Shown: positions 35,298-43,621, counted from the stretch's first letter. The stretch is DNA of 45,484 nucleotides from Oceanospirillaceae bacterium (GCA_013215375.1 JABSRB010000044.1:1-45484); one strand, 5' to 3'. Notes: generated from the sequence alone by a model not told the origin. Made by a program: numbers and translations.

Positions 35298-37334
35298 ATG
35301 AAGGTAAAAAAAATAATTTTAATGACAGCTGTCGCAACTGTGCTAGCAGCTTGTGGCGGAGGTTCAGGTAGTACAGAGGAATCTGCAGGCACTGTCAGTG
35401 TATTAGGAACACCTACTAAAGGTGTTATGTACAATGCAAAAGTGACAGCTAGACAATTAGTTGGTGGTGTATTTGTTAACTTTACGCCTTCGTTATCGAC
35501 TCAAACGGATGATAGTACTGGCGCTTATAGTTTAGCAATACCCGCTGATTATACCGGTGTTGTTAAAATCACTACTGAGTCTGTCGCTGCTACTCAAATG
35601 CTTTGCGATTTTACGGGTTGCGGTGGTAACTTTGGTGATCGAGTCAGCTTAAGTGCTGGTTTTACCATGAATGCAATTGTACCTAATGTCTCAGGCCAAA
35701 CGGTCACTGTAAACCCTAATATATTGACGCATTTGGCGGCAGCTGAAGTTGAAAACTCCACCATTACCCCAGAAAGTGTCACTACTGCCTCGCAAAAGCT
35801 GGCTAGAACCTACGGTATAACAGGCGATCTGGCGAGTATTGCCAGTGTCGATATAACCTCTGCGGCTAAAGTGAATAGTGCTGATAAGAATGCCGTTTTA
35901 GTCAATATGTTATCTGCTGCGATGATGGCGACAGTTTTTAGTCAAAATAATACGGGTTCTTTAAATGATGCGTTGCAAGTATTAACCACAGACTTCGCCA
36001 CTAACAATGGTACTTTATTAGAGAAAGATACCACATCTTCAAAAGCAGTTAGTCGAAATGATATCAATGTCGCTATGACACAGCTGTTAAGCGATATGAG
36101 TTCTAAGGCAACGGTAGACGGACTAACCATCAATAAGGTTGCTGAAATCAACTTAGAGTTAACACAGGAAAAATCTAAGCTTGATCTTATATTAGCTTCA
36201 GATTCTGTTAGAGAAACCATTCCAGATGCAGATCCCCTCGCTCAAGCAACAGCTTTAGTTAAATCCAAAGCAATGGTAGATGAGCTTAGATTATTAGGCA
36301 ATTCTATCCAGCTAGGTACATCTGATAAATTTAATCATTTAGAACTCGGTATAAAATCATTTGCGGATGAGATAGATAGCATTGCTATTACAAAGGCTGA
36401 CTTCGAGGCTGACTTAGAATTTATAGCACTGGCATTAGAAGAATCTATTCGAACCTTAGCGACTGGTTACGAAAATGATCCTACACTAGATAGCTATATA
36501 GTCAGCGCAACTAACGCAGCAGGCACTGTTAGTGATTTATCTGTTTATAAATTTAGTGAGTGGCAAGAGCAAAGTGCTAATGCTCCATTAATACGCTCTG
36601 CCGGGATAACAGGAACAGTTACTACAGCTAGTGGATTAACACTAACAATTGAAGATAACAGTGCTATTCAGTACGATCTTGTAGATTATTCAGATTCGTC
36701 TATTACGTTTATATATGTTGAACAAGCTCAATTGTTATTGACTGCCAGCTTGGAAACAGCAACAGCTCGGTTCTCTGGTGAATTTAAAATCTTCTTTCGA
36801 GATACTTTAGTTCAAGATGACTACTACGATGAAAATTACATTTCTGAGTTCGGCTCTGCCAATATTTATTTAGGAGGGGTATTTGAAACTAATATAGATA
36901 CGGATTCTCCTTCGGGAATGTACGCAGCTCTTATGACTTACCTGATAGGAGACAAAGTTACTGACCAGGAAGCTACAGAGGCGAGTGTCAATAATTATGT
37001 AGTAGGAGGTGCTGCACTTGAATTTGCAACCTCGATACCTGGTATCACAGGTGTCGATGAAGCATTTGTAAGGATATCGGGTGAAAATCATGATTTTGAT
37101 ACAGGCACTGTGACAGTCCAAATTGAATATGATACAACTCGTTTCATCTTTTCAGTGTCTAATGCAACCGATCAAGACGTGTTGACGGTCGTTAACCAAA
37201 ACGACGTTACATTGACCGTGACAGAAAATAGCAACGGTGATATTTCTGGACACATTAGTGTTAGCGGTATTAAAACCGCTAATATTGTTGATGGCATCAT
37301 CACCTTCACTGATGGTTATTTAGAATCTCTGTAG
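35298..37334 (+). CDS. Large putative lipoprotein, unknown function
   Basis: The 678-residue protein starts at ATG 35298 (MKVKKIILMTAVATVLAAC); the TTG three bases earlier is not needed. A lipobox LAAC at Cys20 followed by GGGSGS predicts an outer-membrane-directed lipoprotein. Residues ~33-110 look like a carboxypeptidase-regulatory or Ig-like beta domain (GTPTKGVMYNAKVTA). The middle ~150-400 is helical and Ala/Ser/Asp-rich. The C-terminal ~430-678 is beta-rich with many Thr, Asp and Tyr. The only Cys after the lipobox form a small loop (LCDFTGCGG). It lies 52 bases before a putative outer-membrane barrel protein, with a terminator between. I do not recognise a family; secretion or surface attachment is plausible. 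Confidence 0.8.
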   Translation: MKVKKIILMTAVATVLAACGGGSGSTEESAGTVSVLGTPTKGVMYNAKVTARQLVGGVFVNFTPSLSTQTDDSTGAYSLAIPADYTGVVKITTESVAATQMLCDFTGCGGNFGDRVSLSAGFTMNAIVPNVSGQTVTVNPNILTHLAAAEVENSTITPESVTTASQKLARTYGITGDLASIASVDITSAAKVNSADKNAVLVNMLSAAMMATVFSQNNTGSLNDALQVLTTDFATNNGTLLEKDTTSSKAVSRNDINVAMTQLLSDMSSKATVDGLTINKVAEINLELTQEKSKLDLILASDSVRETIPDADPLAQATALVKSKAMVDELRLLGNSIQLGTSDKFNHLELGIKSFADEIDSIAITKADFEADLEFIALALEESIRTLATGYENDPTLDSYIVSATNAAGTVSDLSVYKFSEWQEQSANAPLIRSAGITGTVTTASGLTLTIEDNSAIQYDLVDYSDSSITFIYVEQAQLLLTASLETATARFSGEFKIFFRDTLVQDDYYDENYISEFGSANIYLGGVFETNIDTDSPSGMYAALMTYLIGDKVTDQEATEASVNNYVVGGAALEFATSIPGITGVDEAFVRISGENHDFDTGTVTVQIEYDTTRFIFSVSNATDQDVLTVVNQNDVTLTVTENSNGDISGHISVSGIKTANIVDGIITFTDGYLESL

Positions 37335-37351
37335 AATAAAATAAGTTGTTT

Positions 37352-37377
37352 AAAGGCCTCATAAGAGGCCTTTTTTT
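37352..37377 (+). terminator. Intrinsic terminator between the lipoprotein and outer-membrane genes
   Basis: AAAGGCCTC and GAGGCCTTT pair around ATAA and run into TTTTTTT. It ends one base before the GGAG ribosome site of the next gene, whose ATG is at 37387. Confidence 0.95.
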
Positions 37378-37386
37378 GGAGCAAAT

Positions 37387-38454
37387 ATGTCGAAGAAATG
37401 GGCTGTGTGTACTGCGTTTTTCATTTTAAGTATGCCGCAACTGTCTAAAGCTAATGAAATAAGTTTAGAGTTTGATAGTTTAACTTATTCAGAACCTTAC
37501 ACAATTGATGGATTAATCAATGATTTACGAGGTGATTTGTCTAGCGGTAATACTGCATTTACTTTCAATGAGCTCAAACTAAGCTACCAAAAAAACAACT
37601 GGCATATTGCACTATTGAGCAGAGCCGATTATCTACTGAAATTCAACGCTGATACAGCGGAGCTGTTTTATCAAATAGAAAACGGTGTAGCTTTAGATAC
37701 CGATAGGAAATACCTCATTGATCTACAGGCAGAGCACATTATTGCCAAAGGTGTACAGTTTGGTTATCAATGGCAATTTGACAATGACTCTTGGTTAAGT
37801 ACGGATATCTCTTTGCTCAAAGCAAGTAAGTTAATGTCTGGTGAGCTATACGGCAGTTGGCAAGAAACCAGCACTGAGCAGCTAACAGACCTTTCCCTCG
37901 ATTATCACTACAGTAAAGATTTGCTCTTTAAAAGTCCCGTTAGTCACGCAACAGGAACGGGTATTGCCATCGATGTCGCTGGTTACTGGCAATATGATGA
38001 AAATTATTCCGCTGATTTTACAATCAAAGATTTATTTAGCCAAATTCACTGGTCTGATGCGTCTTATACTAGGGTTACCGCTAACTCAATTAGCAATGTG
38101 AGTATTGTTAATGGTCAACTTGACGTTAAACCGATACTTTCTGGATACACTGGAGAGGAGCGTTATAAACAAAAGTTACCTCAAAGATGGTTAGTAGGAG
38201 TAAATTATCGGCAGAGGAAACATAGTTTTCGCTCAGAGATCTTTTATGTTTCTGGATATGTTTTTCCTCGCTTAAAATATCAATATAGACCGACTCTTCA
38301 TGTTAAATATAGTACTGGTTATGATTTTAAATCAGAAGCTCTAAGCTTAGGGCTTAGTTACTACGGTTTGGACTTAAATCTTGCGACAGACAGCTTATCG
38401 AAGAAAAAAGCACACAGCTTAACTGTGACAGCTGCGTTGAAACTTGCCTTCTAA
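37387..38454 (+). CDS. Putative outer-membrane beta-barrel protein
   Basis: The 355-residue protein has a signal peptide (MSKKWAVCTAFFILSMPQLS, cleavage near KANE). The mature part is built of alternating aromatic and polar residues typical of membrane beta-strands and ends in TVTAALKLAF with a C-terminal Phe, the signal recognised by the BAM complex. No TonB box or plug domain is present, and the size suits a 12-16-strand barrel. GGAG lies eight bases before the ATG, directly after the upstream terminator. It may work with the lipoprotein encoded before it; this is inference from adjacency. Confidence 0.75.
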   Translation: MSKKWAVCTAFFILSMPQLSKANEISLEFDSLTYSEPYTIDGLINDLRGDLSSGNTAFTFNELKLSYQKNNWHIALLSRADYLLKFNADTAELFYQIENGVALDTDRKYLIDLQAEHIIAKGVQFGYQWQFDNDSWLSTDISLLKASKLMSGELYGSWQETSTEQLTDLSLDYHYSKDLLFKSPVSHATGTGIAIDVAGYWQYDENYSADFTIKDLFSQIHWSDASYTRVTANSISNVSIVNGQLDVKPILSGYTGEERYKQKLPQRWLVGVNYRQRKHSFRSEIFYVSGYVFPRLKYQYRPTLHVKYSTGYDFKSEALSLGLSYYGLDLNLATDSLSKKKAHSLTVTAALKLAF

Positions 38455-38551
38455 AAGGTGATTATCTCGCCAGTGAGTAACTAGTTGCAGGAAATGGTGA
38501 GAGATACAGATTAGTGCTTCAGCCAATACTAAATCGTAAATTCAATATGTC

Positions 38552-38574
38552 AGCCGCTGTTTAAGCGGCTTTTG
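38552..38574. terminator. Bidirectional terminator between convergent genes
   Basis: AGCCGCT and AGCGGCT pair around GTTTA and are followed by TTTT on the plus strand. The stem overlaps the last codons of the minus-strand ATPase gene, which ends at 38561. It serves at least the outer-membrane gene. Confidence 0.75.
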
Positions 38575-39376
38575 AACGTTTGTTAATACGAGTCCTAGCA
38601 ATGCTCATTGGAGTGTTGGCCTCTGGGTCTTTAATAACAATGGCATCAAAGTTAAACACCTCTGATAACATCGTCTCTGTAAACACAGTTTGCGGTGTGC
38701 CGATATCGATAATTTTCCCCTCTCGCATAATGACTAACTCATCTGCATACCGGCAAGCTTGATTTAAATCATGCATGACTAAAACGATGGTTTTCCCCGA
38801 GTCATTGAGCTGCTGCAATAACTCAAGCAGTTCAAATTGGTGGCAAATATCTAAATAGGTAGTGGGTTCGTCTAGCAGTAAAATATCGGTATCTTGGGCG
38901 AGTACTAAGGCAATCCACACTCGCTGTAATTGCCCGCCAGAGAGCTGATCTATATAACTATCTGCTAAATCACTGACCCCCGCTTGTTGCATTGCGAGTG
39001 CAATTTGACGATGATCGGCCGCTTTGAGCATGCCAAACTGGTTTAAATAAGGTGCGCGGCCAAAGGCCACTAAAGTGCTAACGGTAATCCCCTCTGGCGA
39101 TTGAGTGACTTGCGGTAATAACGCGAGTTGTTTGGCAATTTCTTTACTAGGGCATTTTAGGATATCCAGATCAGCGCCTAAAAATATACTGCCGGCACTA
39201 GGTTTTATTAATCGGCTAATGCTCTTTAATAAGGTCGATTTACCACAGCCGTTGGGACCTATTAACGCAGTGATCTTGCCCTTTTTGATGGCTAGATCAA
39301 GCTTGCCAATGATCTGTTTGTTGCCGTATTTAACATCTAATTGTTTGATGTTAATTGCCGGGGATGTTGTGCTCAT
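38561..39376 (-). CDS. Siderophore/heme ABC transporter ATP-binding protein
   Basis: The 271-residue ATPase of the FecE/FepC type has Walker A GPNGCGKST (40-48), the signature LSGGQLQRV (145-153), Walker B ILLLDEP (165-171) and the switch His in VMHDLNQA. It powers import of a ferric siderophore or heme through the two permeases. Its ATG overlaps the stop of a 60-codon chimeric ORF by four bases, ATGA. It is the last gene of the operon. Confidence 0.94.
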   Translation of the reverse strand: MSTTSPAINIKQLDVKYGNKQIIGKLDLAIKKGKITALIGPNGCGKSTLLKSISRLIKPSAGSIFLGADLDILKCPSKEIAKQLALLPQVTQSPEGITVSTLVAFGRAPYLNQFGMLKAADHRQIALAMQQAGVSDLADSYIDQLSGGQLQRVWIALVLAQDTDILLLDEPTTYLDICHQFELLELLQQLNDSGKTIVLVMHDLNQACRYADELVIMREGKIIDIGTPQTVFTETMLSEVFNFDAIVIKDPEANTPMSIARTRINKRSKAA

Positions 39377-39630
39377 GGGTTCACCAGTTTTTGTAGCGAC
39401 AAAGTAATAAAATAAGAGATAGAGAGGAGGGCGCCAATTAAGGCATCAATATTGCCATCTACTTCCGATAGGATTTGCTTGGCGTTAATAACTAGCGACC
39501 AATAATTAATATCTGATTGATTAATTGATGTTAAGGCCTTGGGTATTGTGCTCATTTTGTCACCAGTTTTTGTAACGACAAAGTAAGAAGATAAAGTAGG
39601 GGGCGCCGATAAACGCGGTTAAAATTCCCG
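39323..39630. repeat. Diverged tandem duplication of the permease/ATPase gene junction
   Basis: The junction sequence is present twice, about 179 bases apart. TTGTGCTCAT occurs at 39367-39376 and 39546-39555. TCACCAGTTTTTGTA(G/A)CGACAAAGTAA occurs at 39381 and 39560. Similarity then fades in both directions. The copies have diverged well beyond those at the other junction. The duplication spans the 3' end of the second permease and the 5' end of the ATPase. Confidence 0.75.
39373..39555 (-). CDS. 60-residue chimeric ORF: ATPase start fused to permease end
   Basis: The frame begins MSTIPKALTSINQ like the ATPase (MSTTSPAINIKQ) and ends ALIGALLSISYFITL like the second permease (TAFIGAPYFIFLL). 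It arises from a tandem duplication of the gene junction and contains one potential membrane helix. Stop and start codons interlock: its TGA overlaps the ATPase ATG, and its own start lies four bases after the permease stop. It may be a harmless scar. The sequence has drifted far from both parents, but the frame is still open. Confidence 0.45.
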   Translation of the reverse strand: MSTIPKALTSINQSDINYWSLVINAKQILSEVDGNIDALIGALLSISYFITLSLQKLVNP

Positions 39631-40540
39631 CTGGTAGTTCAATCGGCGGCATCAAAATACGCGCAAACAAGTCGGCACTGATCACTAAAATGGCACCGGT
39701 GATTGCCGTTGCTGGTATCAACAATAAATGCCGTTGGCCCAGTAATGAGCGCACTAAATGCGGTGATATTAAACCGACAAAACCGATACTGCCGCACACT
39801 GAGACCGCTGCACTGGCCAAGCTAATGGCTACTAAAATGCTCAATAGCCGCAATTTTTTAACATTGGTGCCTAAGCTGCTGGCAGTGTCATCACCTAAGG
39901 CTAATAAATCGAGACGATAGGCTAGCAACATTGCTATCGGCAATAACACCGCTAGCCAAGGAGCGATCAGAGGCAAGTGCTGCCAGTTACGCCCCCACAC
40001 AGAGCCGGTTAACCAGAGCATGGCGGTATTTATTTCCAGTGGATTAACCACTAGCAGATAGTCGATAGCGGCGCCAAAGGTGGCTGCTAGTGCAATGCCG
40101 ACTAAGGCAAAAGCGGCGGGGCGCTGCAATAGATGGCGGGCTAAAAATAGTAGTAGCGCAGTCGCACTAAAACCACCGATTAGAGCGGCAGCTGGTATAT
40201 AGCTAATGGGTGCATGTGGCCAGAATACCGCCAGTATTATCACCGCTAAACTGGCACCGCTAGTAACGCCTAATACATCGGGAGAGGCGAGCGGATTGCG
40301 AATCACTCCCTGAATCAATAACCCAGAGATAGCCAGTGCGGCACCAACTAACCCCGAGATCAATAATCGGGGTAAACGAAAATTATTGATAATAAAATGG
40401 TGTTCGCTATTCACAGATTGCAGTGCGCTAATAATCTCTGCGGGCGCTATATAGACCGCACCTGCGCCTATGTGCCAAACGCTGAAAGACAGCAGCAGAA
40501 AAATCAAGCAGGCAAAGACAGTAATAGGTTGAGCTTTCAT
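39560..40540 (-). CDS. FecCD-family iron-complex permease (second)
   Basis: The 326-residue protein has about ten hydrophobic helices of the FecCD/BtuC permease family. Signatures are RLPRLLISGLVGAALAISG, GVIRNPLASPDVLGVTSGA, the coupling-helix region and the C-terminal IGFVGLISPHLVR. With the other permease it forms the channel that imports ferric-siderophore or heme across the inner membrane. Its ATG overlaps the stop of the 77-codon chimeric ORF by four bases. Confidence 0.94.
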   Translation of the reverse strand: MKAQPITVFACLIFLLLSFSVWHIGAGAVYIAPAEIISALQSVNSEHHFIINNFRLPRLLISGLVGAALAISGLLIQGVIRNPLASPDVLGVTSGASLAVIILAVFWPHAPISYIPAAALIGGFSATALLLFLARHLLQRPAAFALVGIALAATFGAAIDYLLVVNPLEINTAMLWLTGSVWGRNWQHLPLIAPWLAVLLPIAMLLAYRLDLLALGDDTASSLGTNVKKLRLLSILVAISLASAAVSVCGSIGFVGLISPHLVRSLLGQRHLLLIPATAITGAILVISADLFARILMPPIELPAGILTAFIGAPYFIFLLCRYKNW

Positions 40541-40905
40541 GACTGACGCCTCACTTGTCTCAGCGCTAAGGCGAGGAAAAATAATGCGCCGATTACGCTA
40601 GTGATGATGCCTATAGGGCTGTCATCGGGAAAGCGAATTACCTGCGAAGAAACATTGTCGGTTAACGTAAAGGTCGCTATATAAGCCGCGCCTGTGTTTA
40701 GGTGCCAAATGCTGAAAGACAGCAGCAGAAAAATCAAGCAGGTAAAGATAGTTATTGGTTGAGCTTTCATGACTGGCGCCTCACTTGTCTCAGCGCTAGA
40801 GCGAGGAAAAATAATGCACCGATCACACTAGTAATGATGCCTATAGGGCTGTCATCGGGAAAGCGAATCACCCGTGAGAAAATATCAGCGGTTAACATCA
40901 AAGTC
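40446..40905. repeat. 230-bp tandem duplication of the permease/permease gene junction
   Basis: Two copies, 40446-40675 and 40676-40905, align without any insertion or deletion. My hand count is 31 differences in 230 bases (about 87% identity). The right end of each copy is GTTAAC followed by AAGGTC or AAAGTC then GC, suggesting a short homology at the breakpoint. The duplication spans the 3' end of the first permease gene and the 5' end of the second. Confidence 0.93.
40537..40770 (-). CDS. 77-residue chimeric ORF: second-permease start fused to first-permease end
   Basis: The frame starts MKAQPITIFTCLIFLLLSFS, like the second permease, and ends in 34 residues (VIRFPDDSPIGIITSV ... RQVRRQS) identical to the first permease's C-terminus. 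Two membrane helices are predicted. Over those 34 codons the copies differ at 8 nucleotides, all synonymous. Over the N-terminal half, 7 mostly conservative residue changes are seen. The ORF overlaps both neighbours by ATGA, so it can be translated by coupling. Intact frame, no indels and silent changes suggest selection or gene conversion. It might be a small accessory subunit of the importer; this is inference. Confidence 0.6.
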   Translation of the reverse strand: MKAQPITIFTCLIFLLLSFSIWHLNTGAAYIATFTLTDNVSSQVIRFPDDSPIGIITSVIGALFFLALALRQVRRQS

Positions 40906-41813
40906 GCACCCAATAAAGCGCACAACGGTACTAACCAACGGTAGTCTTGACCTATCATCGCCCTGGCGATGTGTGGGATCATCAGCCCGATAAAACCTAC
41001 CGGCCCTGCAACACTCACCGCACTGGCAATGAGTAATATCACCGCAATACTGGCGAGGATTCTGATCTTTTTGGCGTTACCGCCCAAGCTATTCATCATC
41101 TCCTCGCCAATGTGCATTAAATTTAATTGGTGGGCTAATAGCACTGCCAAAACTAGGCCAATACTGGTGCCCGGTAAGATAGTGTAAACATCTGCCATAC
41201 TGGTGTTGGATACACTGCCAATCAACCAATGTAGTACTCCATAGGCGTTTTCATCGGCAAAAATAACCGCTGCACGAGTCATTGAAATACATAAGTAATT
41301 TAAAGCAACTCCCGCCAGCACTACCCGAATGGGATTGACTTGAGCAAGGTGTAGGCCTCCTAGAAAAAATACCAGTACTCCGCAAATTAATGCGCCCGCC
41401 ATGGTGATAAATAACACGGGAATGTGTGTCAGCCAGGGGATTAATCCGGTAGAGGCGAAAGCAAAGGCAAAAGCGGCTCCTGCGCTAACGCCAAAAACTG
41501 AGGGGGAGGCGAGCGGATTACGCGTGATACCCTGCATTAACAACCCGGCGATAGCCATCGCTATACCCACTAAAATAGCTACCAAGGTACGAGGAAGACG
41601 TAATCCCATAATAATTTGTTGATTAATATCACTGGCGTTGAAATTGAATATAACATTGAGCAGGTCACTAGCTTGTAGCGAGAATTGCGAGAAGGCAGTG
41701 AGCGAAAAAAATAAACTGATGAAAAAGGCGATGCCCAGAACAGTAAAAATTAGCGTGCGTTGAACTTGTTGATTTAGCGTGGCGGTGGCTGGCAGAACAA
41801 AAGTGTTGGACAT
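40767..41813 (-). CDS. FecCD-family iron-complex permease (first)
   Basis: The 348-residue protein starts MSNTFVLPATA; the open frame extends to a GTG at 41840 but the ATG at 41813 is preferred, although no ribosome site is strong. Family signatures are GLRLPRTLVAILVGIAMAIA, GITRNPLASPSVFGVSAGA and GFIGLMIPHIARA. It has about ten helices and pairs with the second permease in the FecCD/BtuC-type channel. It lies 73 bases after the binding-protein gene. Confidence 0.93.
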   Translation of the reverse strand: MSNTFVLPATATLNQQVQRTLIFTVLGIAFFISLFFSLTAFSQFSLQASDLLNVIFNFNASDINQQIIMGLRLPRTLVAILVGIAMAIAGLLMQGITRNPLASPSVFGVSAGAAFAFAFASTGLIPWLTHIPVLFITMAGALICGVLVFFLGGLHLAQVNPIRVVLAGVALNYLCISMTRAAVIFADENAYGVLHWLIGSVSNTSMADVYTILPGTSIGLVLAVLLAHQLNLMHIGEEMMNSLGGNAKKIRILASIAVILLIASAVSVAGPVGFIGLMIPHIARAMIGQDYRWLVPLCALLGATLMLTADIFSRVIRFPDDSPIGIITSVIGALFFLALALRQVRRQS

Positions 41814-41886
41814 GTTTACGTTATCAAATAATAGCCACACTATTGATTAGCGTGGCTTTGAGGGTTGTGCGAATTGAAGCTAGGCT

Positions 41887-42765
41887 CTATTTCACAATAG
41901 ATTGTAGCTCTTTTGCCATTATCTCAGCGGCGATCATGCCGCGATTTAAAGACCAAAGCTTAGGATTAGTTTCAACGTAGGTGTTGTTTTTAACCGAGCT
42001 GATCAAGTTCCACAACGGATTTTTCTTGAAGTCATCTACGACGGTTTCATCGCCGTACTCACCGACTAATAAATAATCAGGGTTAGCTTTTACTAGACGC
42101 TCCAAGGTGCTGCTGATATAAGCCTTTTCTGTTTCTTCTGCAATAGCACTGCTCAGGCCGAGACGTTCCATTACCCCACCGGCATAGGCTTTTGGTGAGT
42201 GCATATATAAACCGCGGGTGCTGGATACAGCAAATAGGAACGTTTTATCACTATTGATCCTTTTGGCAAAAGCATCCATACGCTCGTTGTGGCCTGCAAT
42301 CAACTGCTGCATTTTCTCTTCTTGATCAAGCACAGTGCCAATTTTTGCCACGGCACTTAGGTTATCTTTATAAGATTCACCACGACTCTTGAGAATAAGC
42401 GTTGGTGCTATTTTTTTAAGGTCTTCGTAGATAGTCGCATGACGTTCCATATCAGCGATGATCATGTCTGGTTTTAGCGAGGCGATAATCTCTAGATTAG
42501 GTGTTGACCTGCTACCGACTGAAGTCCATGCCTCAATTTTGTCACTAATCGCCGGAATAACACGAGTGGCATCACCATCATCGGCTACGCCAACAGGAGA
42601 CACGCCTAAGCTTGCCAGTGCATCGACAAACGAAAACTCTAACACTATGATACGTTTAGGTGTTTGATCAATAGAAAACTCGCCCATTTCATCATGGACA
42701 TGGGTGGCTGCAATCAAGTTAAAACTCAGCAGGGCGAAGGCGCAAGCAATAAGACGTTTGAACAT
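41887..42765 (-). CDS. Iron-complex ABC transporter substrate-binding protein
   Basis: The 292-residue periplasmic protein has a signal peptide (MFKRLIACAFALLSFNLIA) and a FecB/FhuD/BtuF-type fold. The sequence TPKRIIVLEFSFVDALASLG, then GSRSTPNLEIIASLKPDMII, is typical of class III binding proteins for ferric siderophores. It delivers the ligand to the two permeases. The AGGAG ribosome site and the Fur-like box 27 bases upstream support it as the first gene of an iron-repressed operon. No TonB-dependent receptor is present in the window. Confidence 0.93.
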   Translation of the reverse strand: MFKRLIACAFALLSFNLIAATHVHDEMGEFSIDQTPKRIIVLEFSFVDALASLGVSPVGVADDGDATRVIPAISDKIEAWTSVGSRSTPNLEIIASLKPDMIIADMERHATIYEDLKKIAPTLILKSRGESYKDNLSAVAKIGTVLDQEEKMQQLIAGHNERMDAFAKRINSDKTFLFAVSSTRGLYMHSPKAYAGGVMERLGLSSAIAEETEKAYISSTLERLVKANPDYLLVGEYGDETVVDDFKKNPLWNLISSVKNNTYVETNPKLWSLNRGMIAAEIMAKELQSIVK

Positions 42766-42791
42766 TTATAACTCCTAGTGATAAGGCTGTT

Positions 42792-42810
42792 GATAATTGT
42801 TCGTATTATC
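42792..42810. promoter_or_regulatory. Fur-like box upstream of the iron importer operon
   Basis: GATAATTGTTCGTATTATC is 19 bases long, with perfect GATAAT/ATTATC outer arms as in the Fur consensus (GATAATGATAATCATTATC). It lies 27-45 bases before the binding-protein ATG, where it would cover the promoter. Fur would repress the operon when iron is plentiful. Confidence 0.8.
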
Positions 42811-43234
42811 TATTAGGAATTGGCTAAATACAATAGTTATGAGATGCGAGTTGTTAGCTAAAAGCTCAACAAGACCTCCAAGATAGCTTCCAATTAAATA
42901 TATTATTAAGCAGTGTAGGTATAAGTGTGGTCGATCATCGCGCAGCTTTGTCTCCATAACCTGAATCAGTGACTCCACTGCACCGCTTAGCGCAAGTTCT
43001 TGATTCCACAACGGTTCGAAAAATACCCACAGAACCTAAGGGTTTTATGCATGGATGCATTTATTTAGCGAATGCAGGACGCATAGGAGCTTGCAGCTAA
43101 GATTTTTCGATTTCATTGTAAAACCAATACCTTATACTTTGCATCCACTTTGAAGTCACGGATTCAGGTACGAGGCAGTAACCACCACAAAACTACTTAC
43201 TCTAATTATTAAACACTTTTAAATAAGGCGGATT
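42811..43234. other. Intergenic region with an inverted repeat pair
   Basis: No gene is called. A 78-codon minus-strand frame (42775-43011) overlaps the Fur-like box and lacks a ribosome site, although part of it (SGAVESLIQVMETKLRDD) looks protein-like and may be a remnant. A short direct repeat ATGCAT-GG-ATGCAT lies at 43047-43060. Confidence 0.4.
42959..43169. repeat. Imperfect 18-bp inverted repeats 211 bases end to end
   Basis: ACCTGAATCAGTGACTCC (42959-42976) matches the reverse complement of GAAGTCACGGATTCAGGT (43152-43169) at 16 of 18 bases. The size and spacing resemble an old MITE, but no target duplication was found. Confidence 0.45.
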
Positions 43235-43621
43235 ATGCAGGATTTTTATTGGTTTATTATTTTTATAGCGGCAAACAGTGCACTTTTATTGCTGCTGGGC
43301 GTTAATGTTTCACGGTTGCGCATTAAAAAGAAAATCGCTTGGGGGGATGGAGAGGACAAGGATCTGATGAAAGCGATCAGGACTCATGCTAATGGTACTG
43401 AACAAGTGCCAATATACGCGTTGATTATCCTGGCGCTCTGTTTTATTAAAGCATCTACTATAGTGCTGTCTGCCCTGGTGGTTGTATTCACATTATCAAG
43501 AGTTATTCAGGCTGTTGGCATGTTATTTAAGCAACCGCTATTAAGGCAAGTTGGAGCAGGTCTTACCTTCGCATCGCAAGGTTTCGCTGTGTTAGCATTA
43601 CAGGTCAGTTTGGTGTTATAG
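43235..43621 (+). CDS. MAPEG-family membrane protein
   Basis: The 128-residue protein has four hydrophobic helices and the family motif RTHANGTEQVPIYAL. MAPEG proteins (microsomal glutathione transferase-like) act in glutathione-dependent detoxification or lipid metabolism in bacteria. Predicted inner membrane. It is convergent with the reductase gene that follows. Confidence 0.9.
   Translation: MQDFYWFIIFIAANSALLLLLGVNVSRLRIKKKIAWGDGEDKDLMKAIRTHANGTEQVPIYALIILALCFIKASTIVLSALVVVFTLSRVIQAVGMLFKQPLLRQVGAGLTFASQGFAVLALQVSLVL

Noticed and set aside
42775-43011. Minus-strand ORF of 78 residues upstream of the binding-protein gene
   Set aside because: No ribosome site, and it overlaps the Fur-like box and the promoter of the iron operon. 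It may be a remnant, but it is not supported as a gene.
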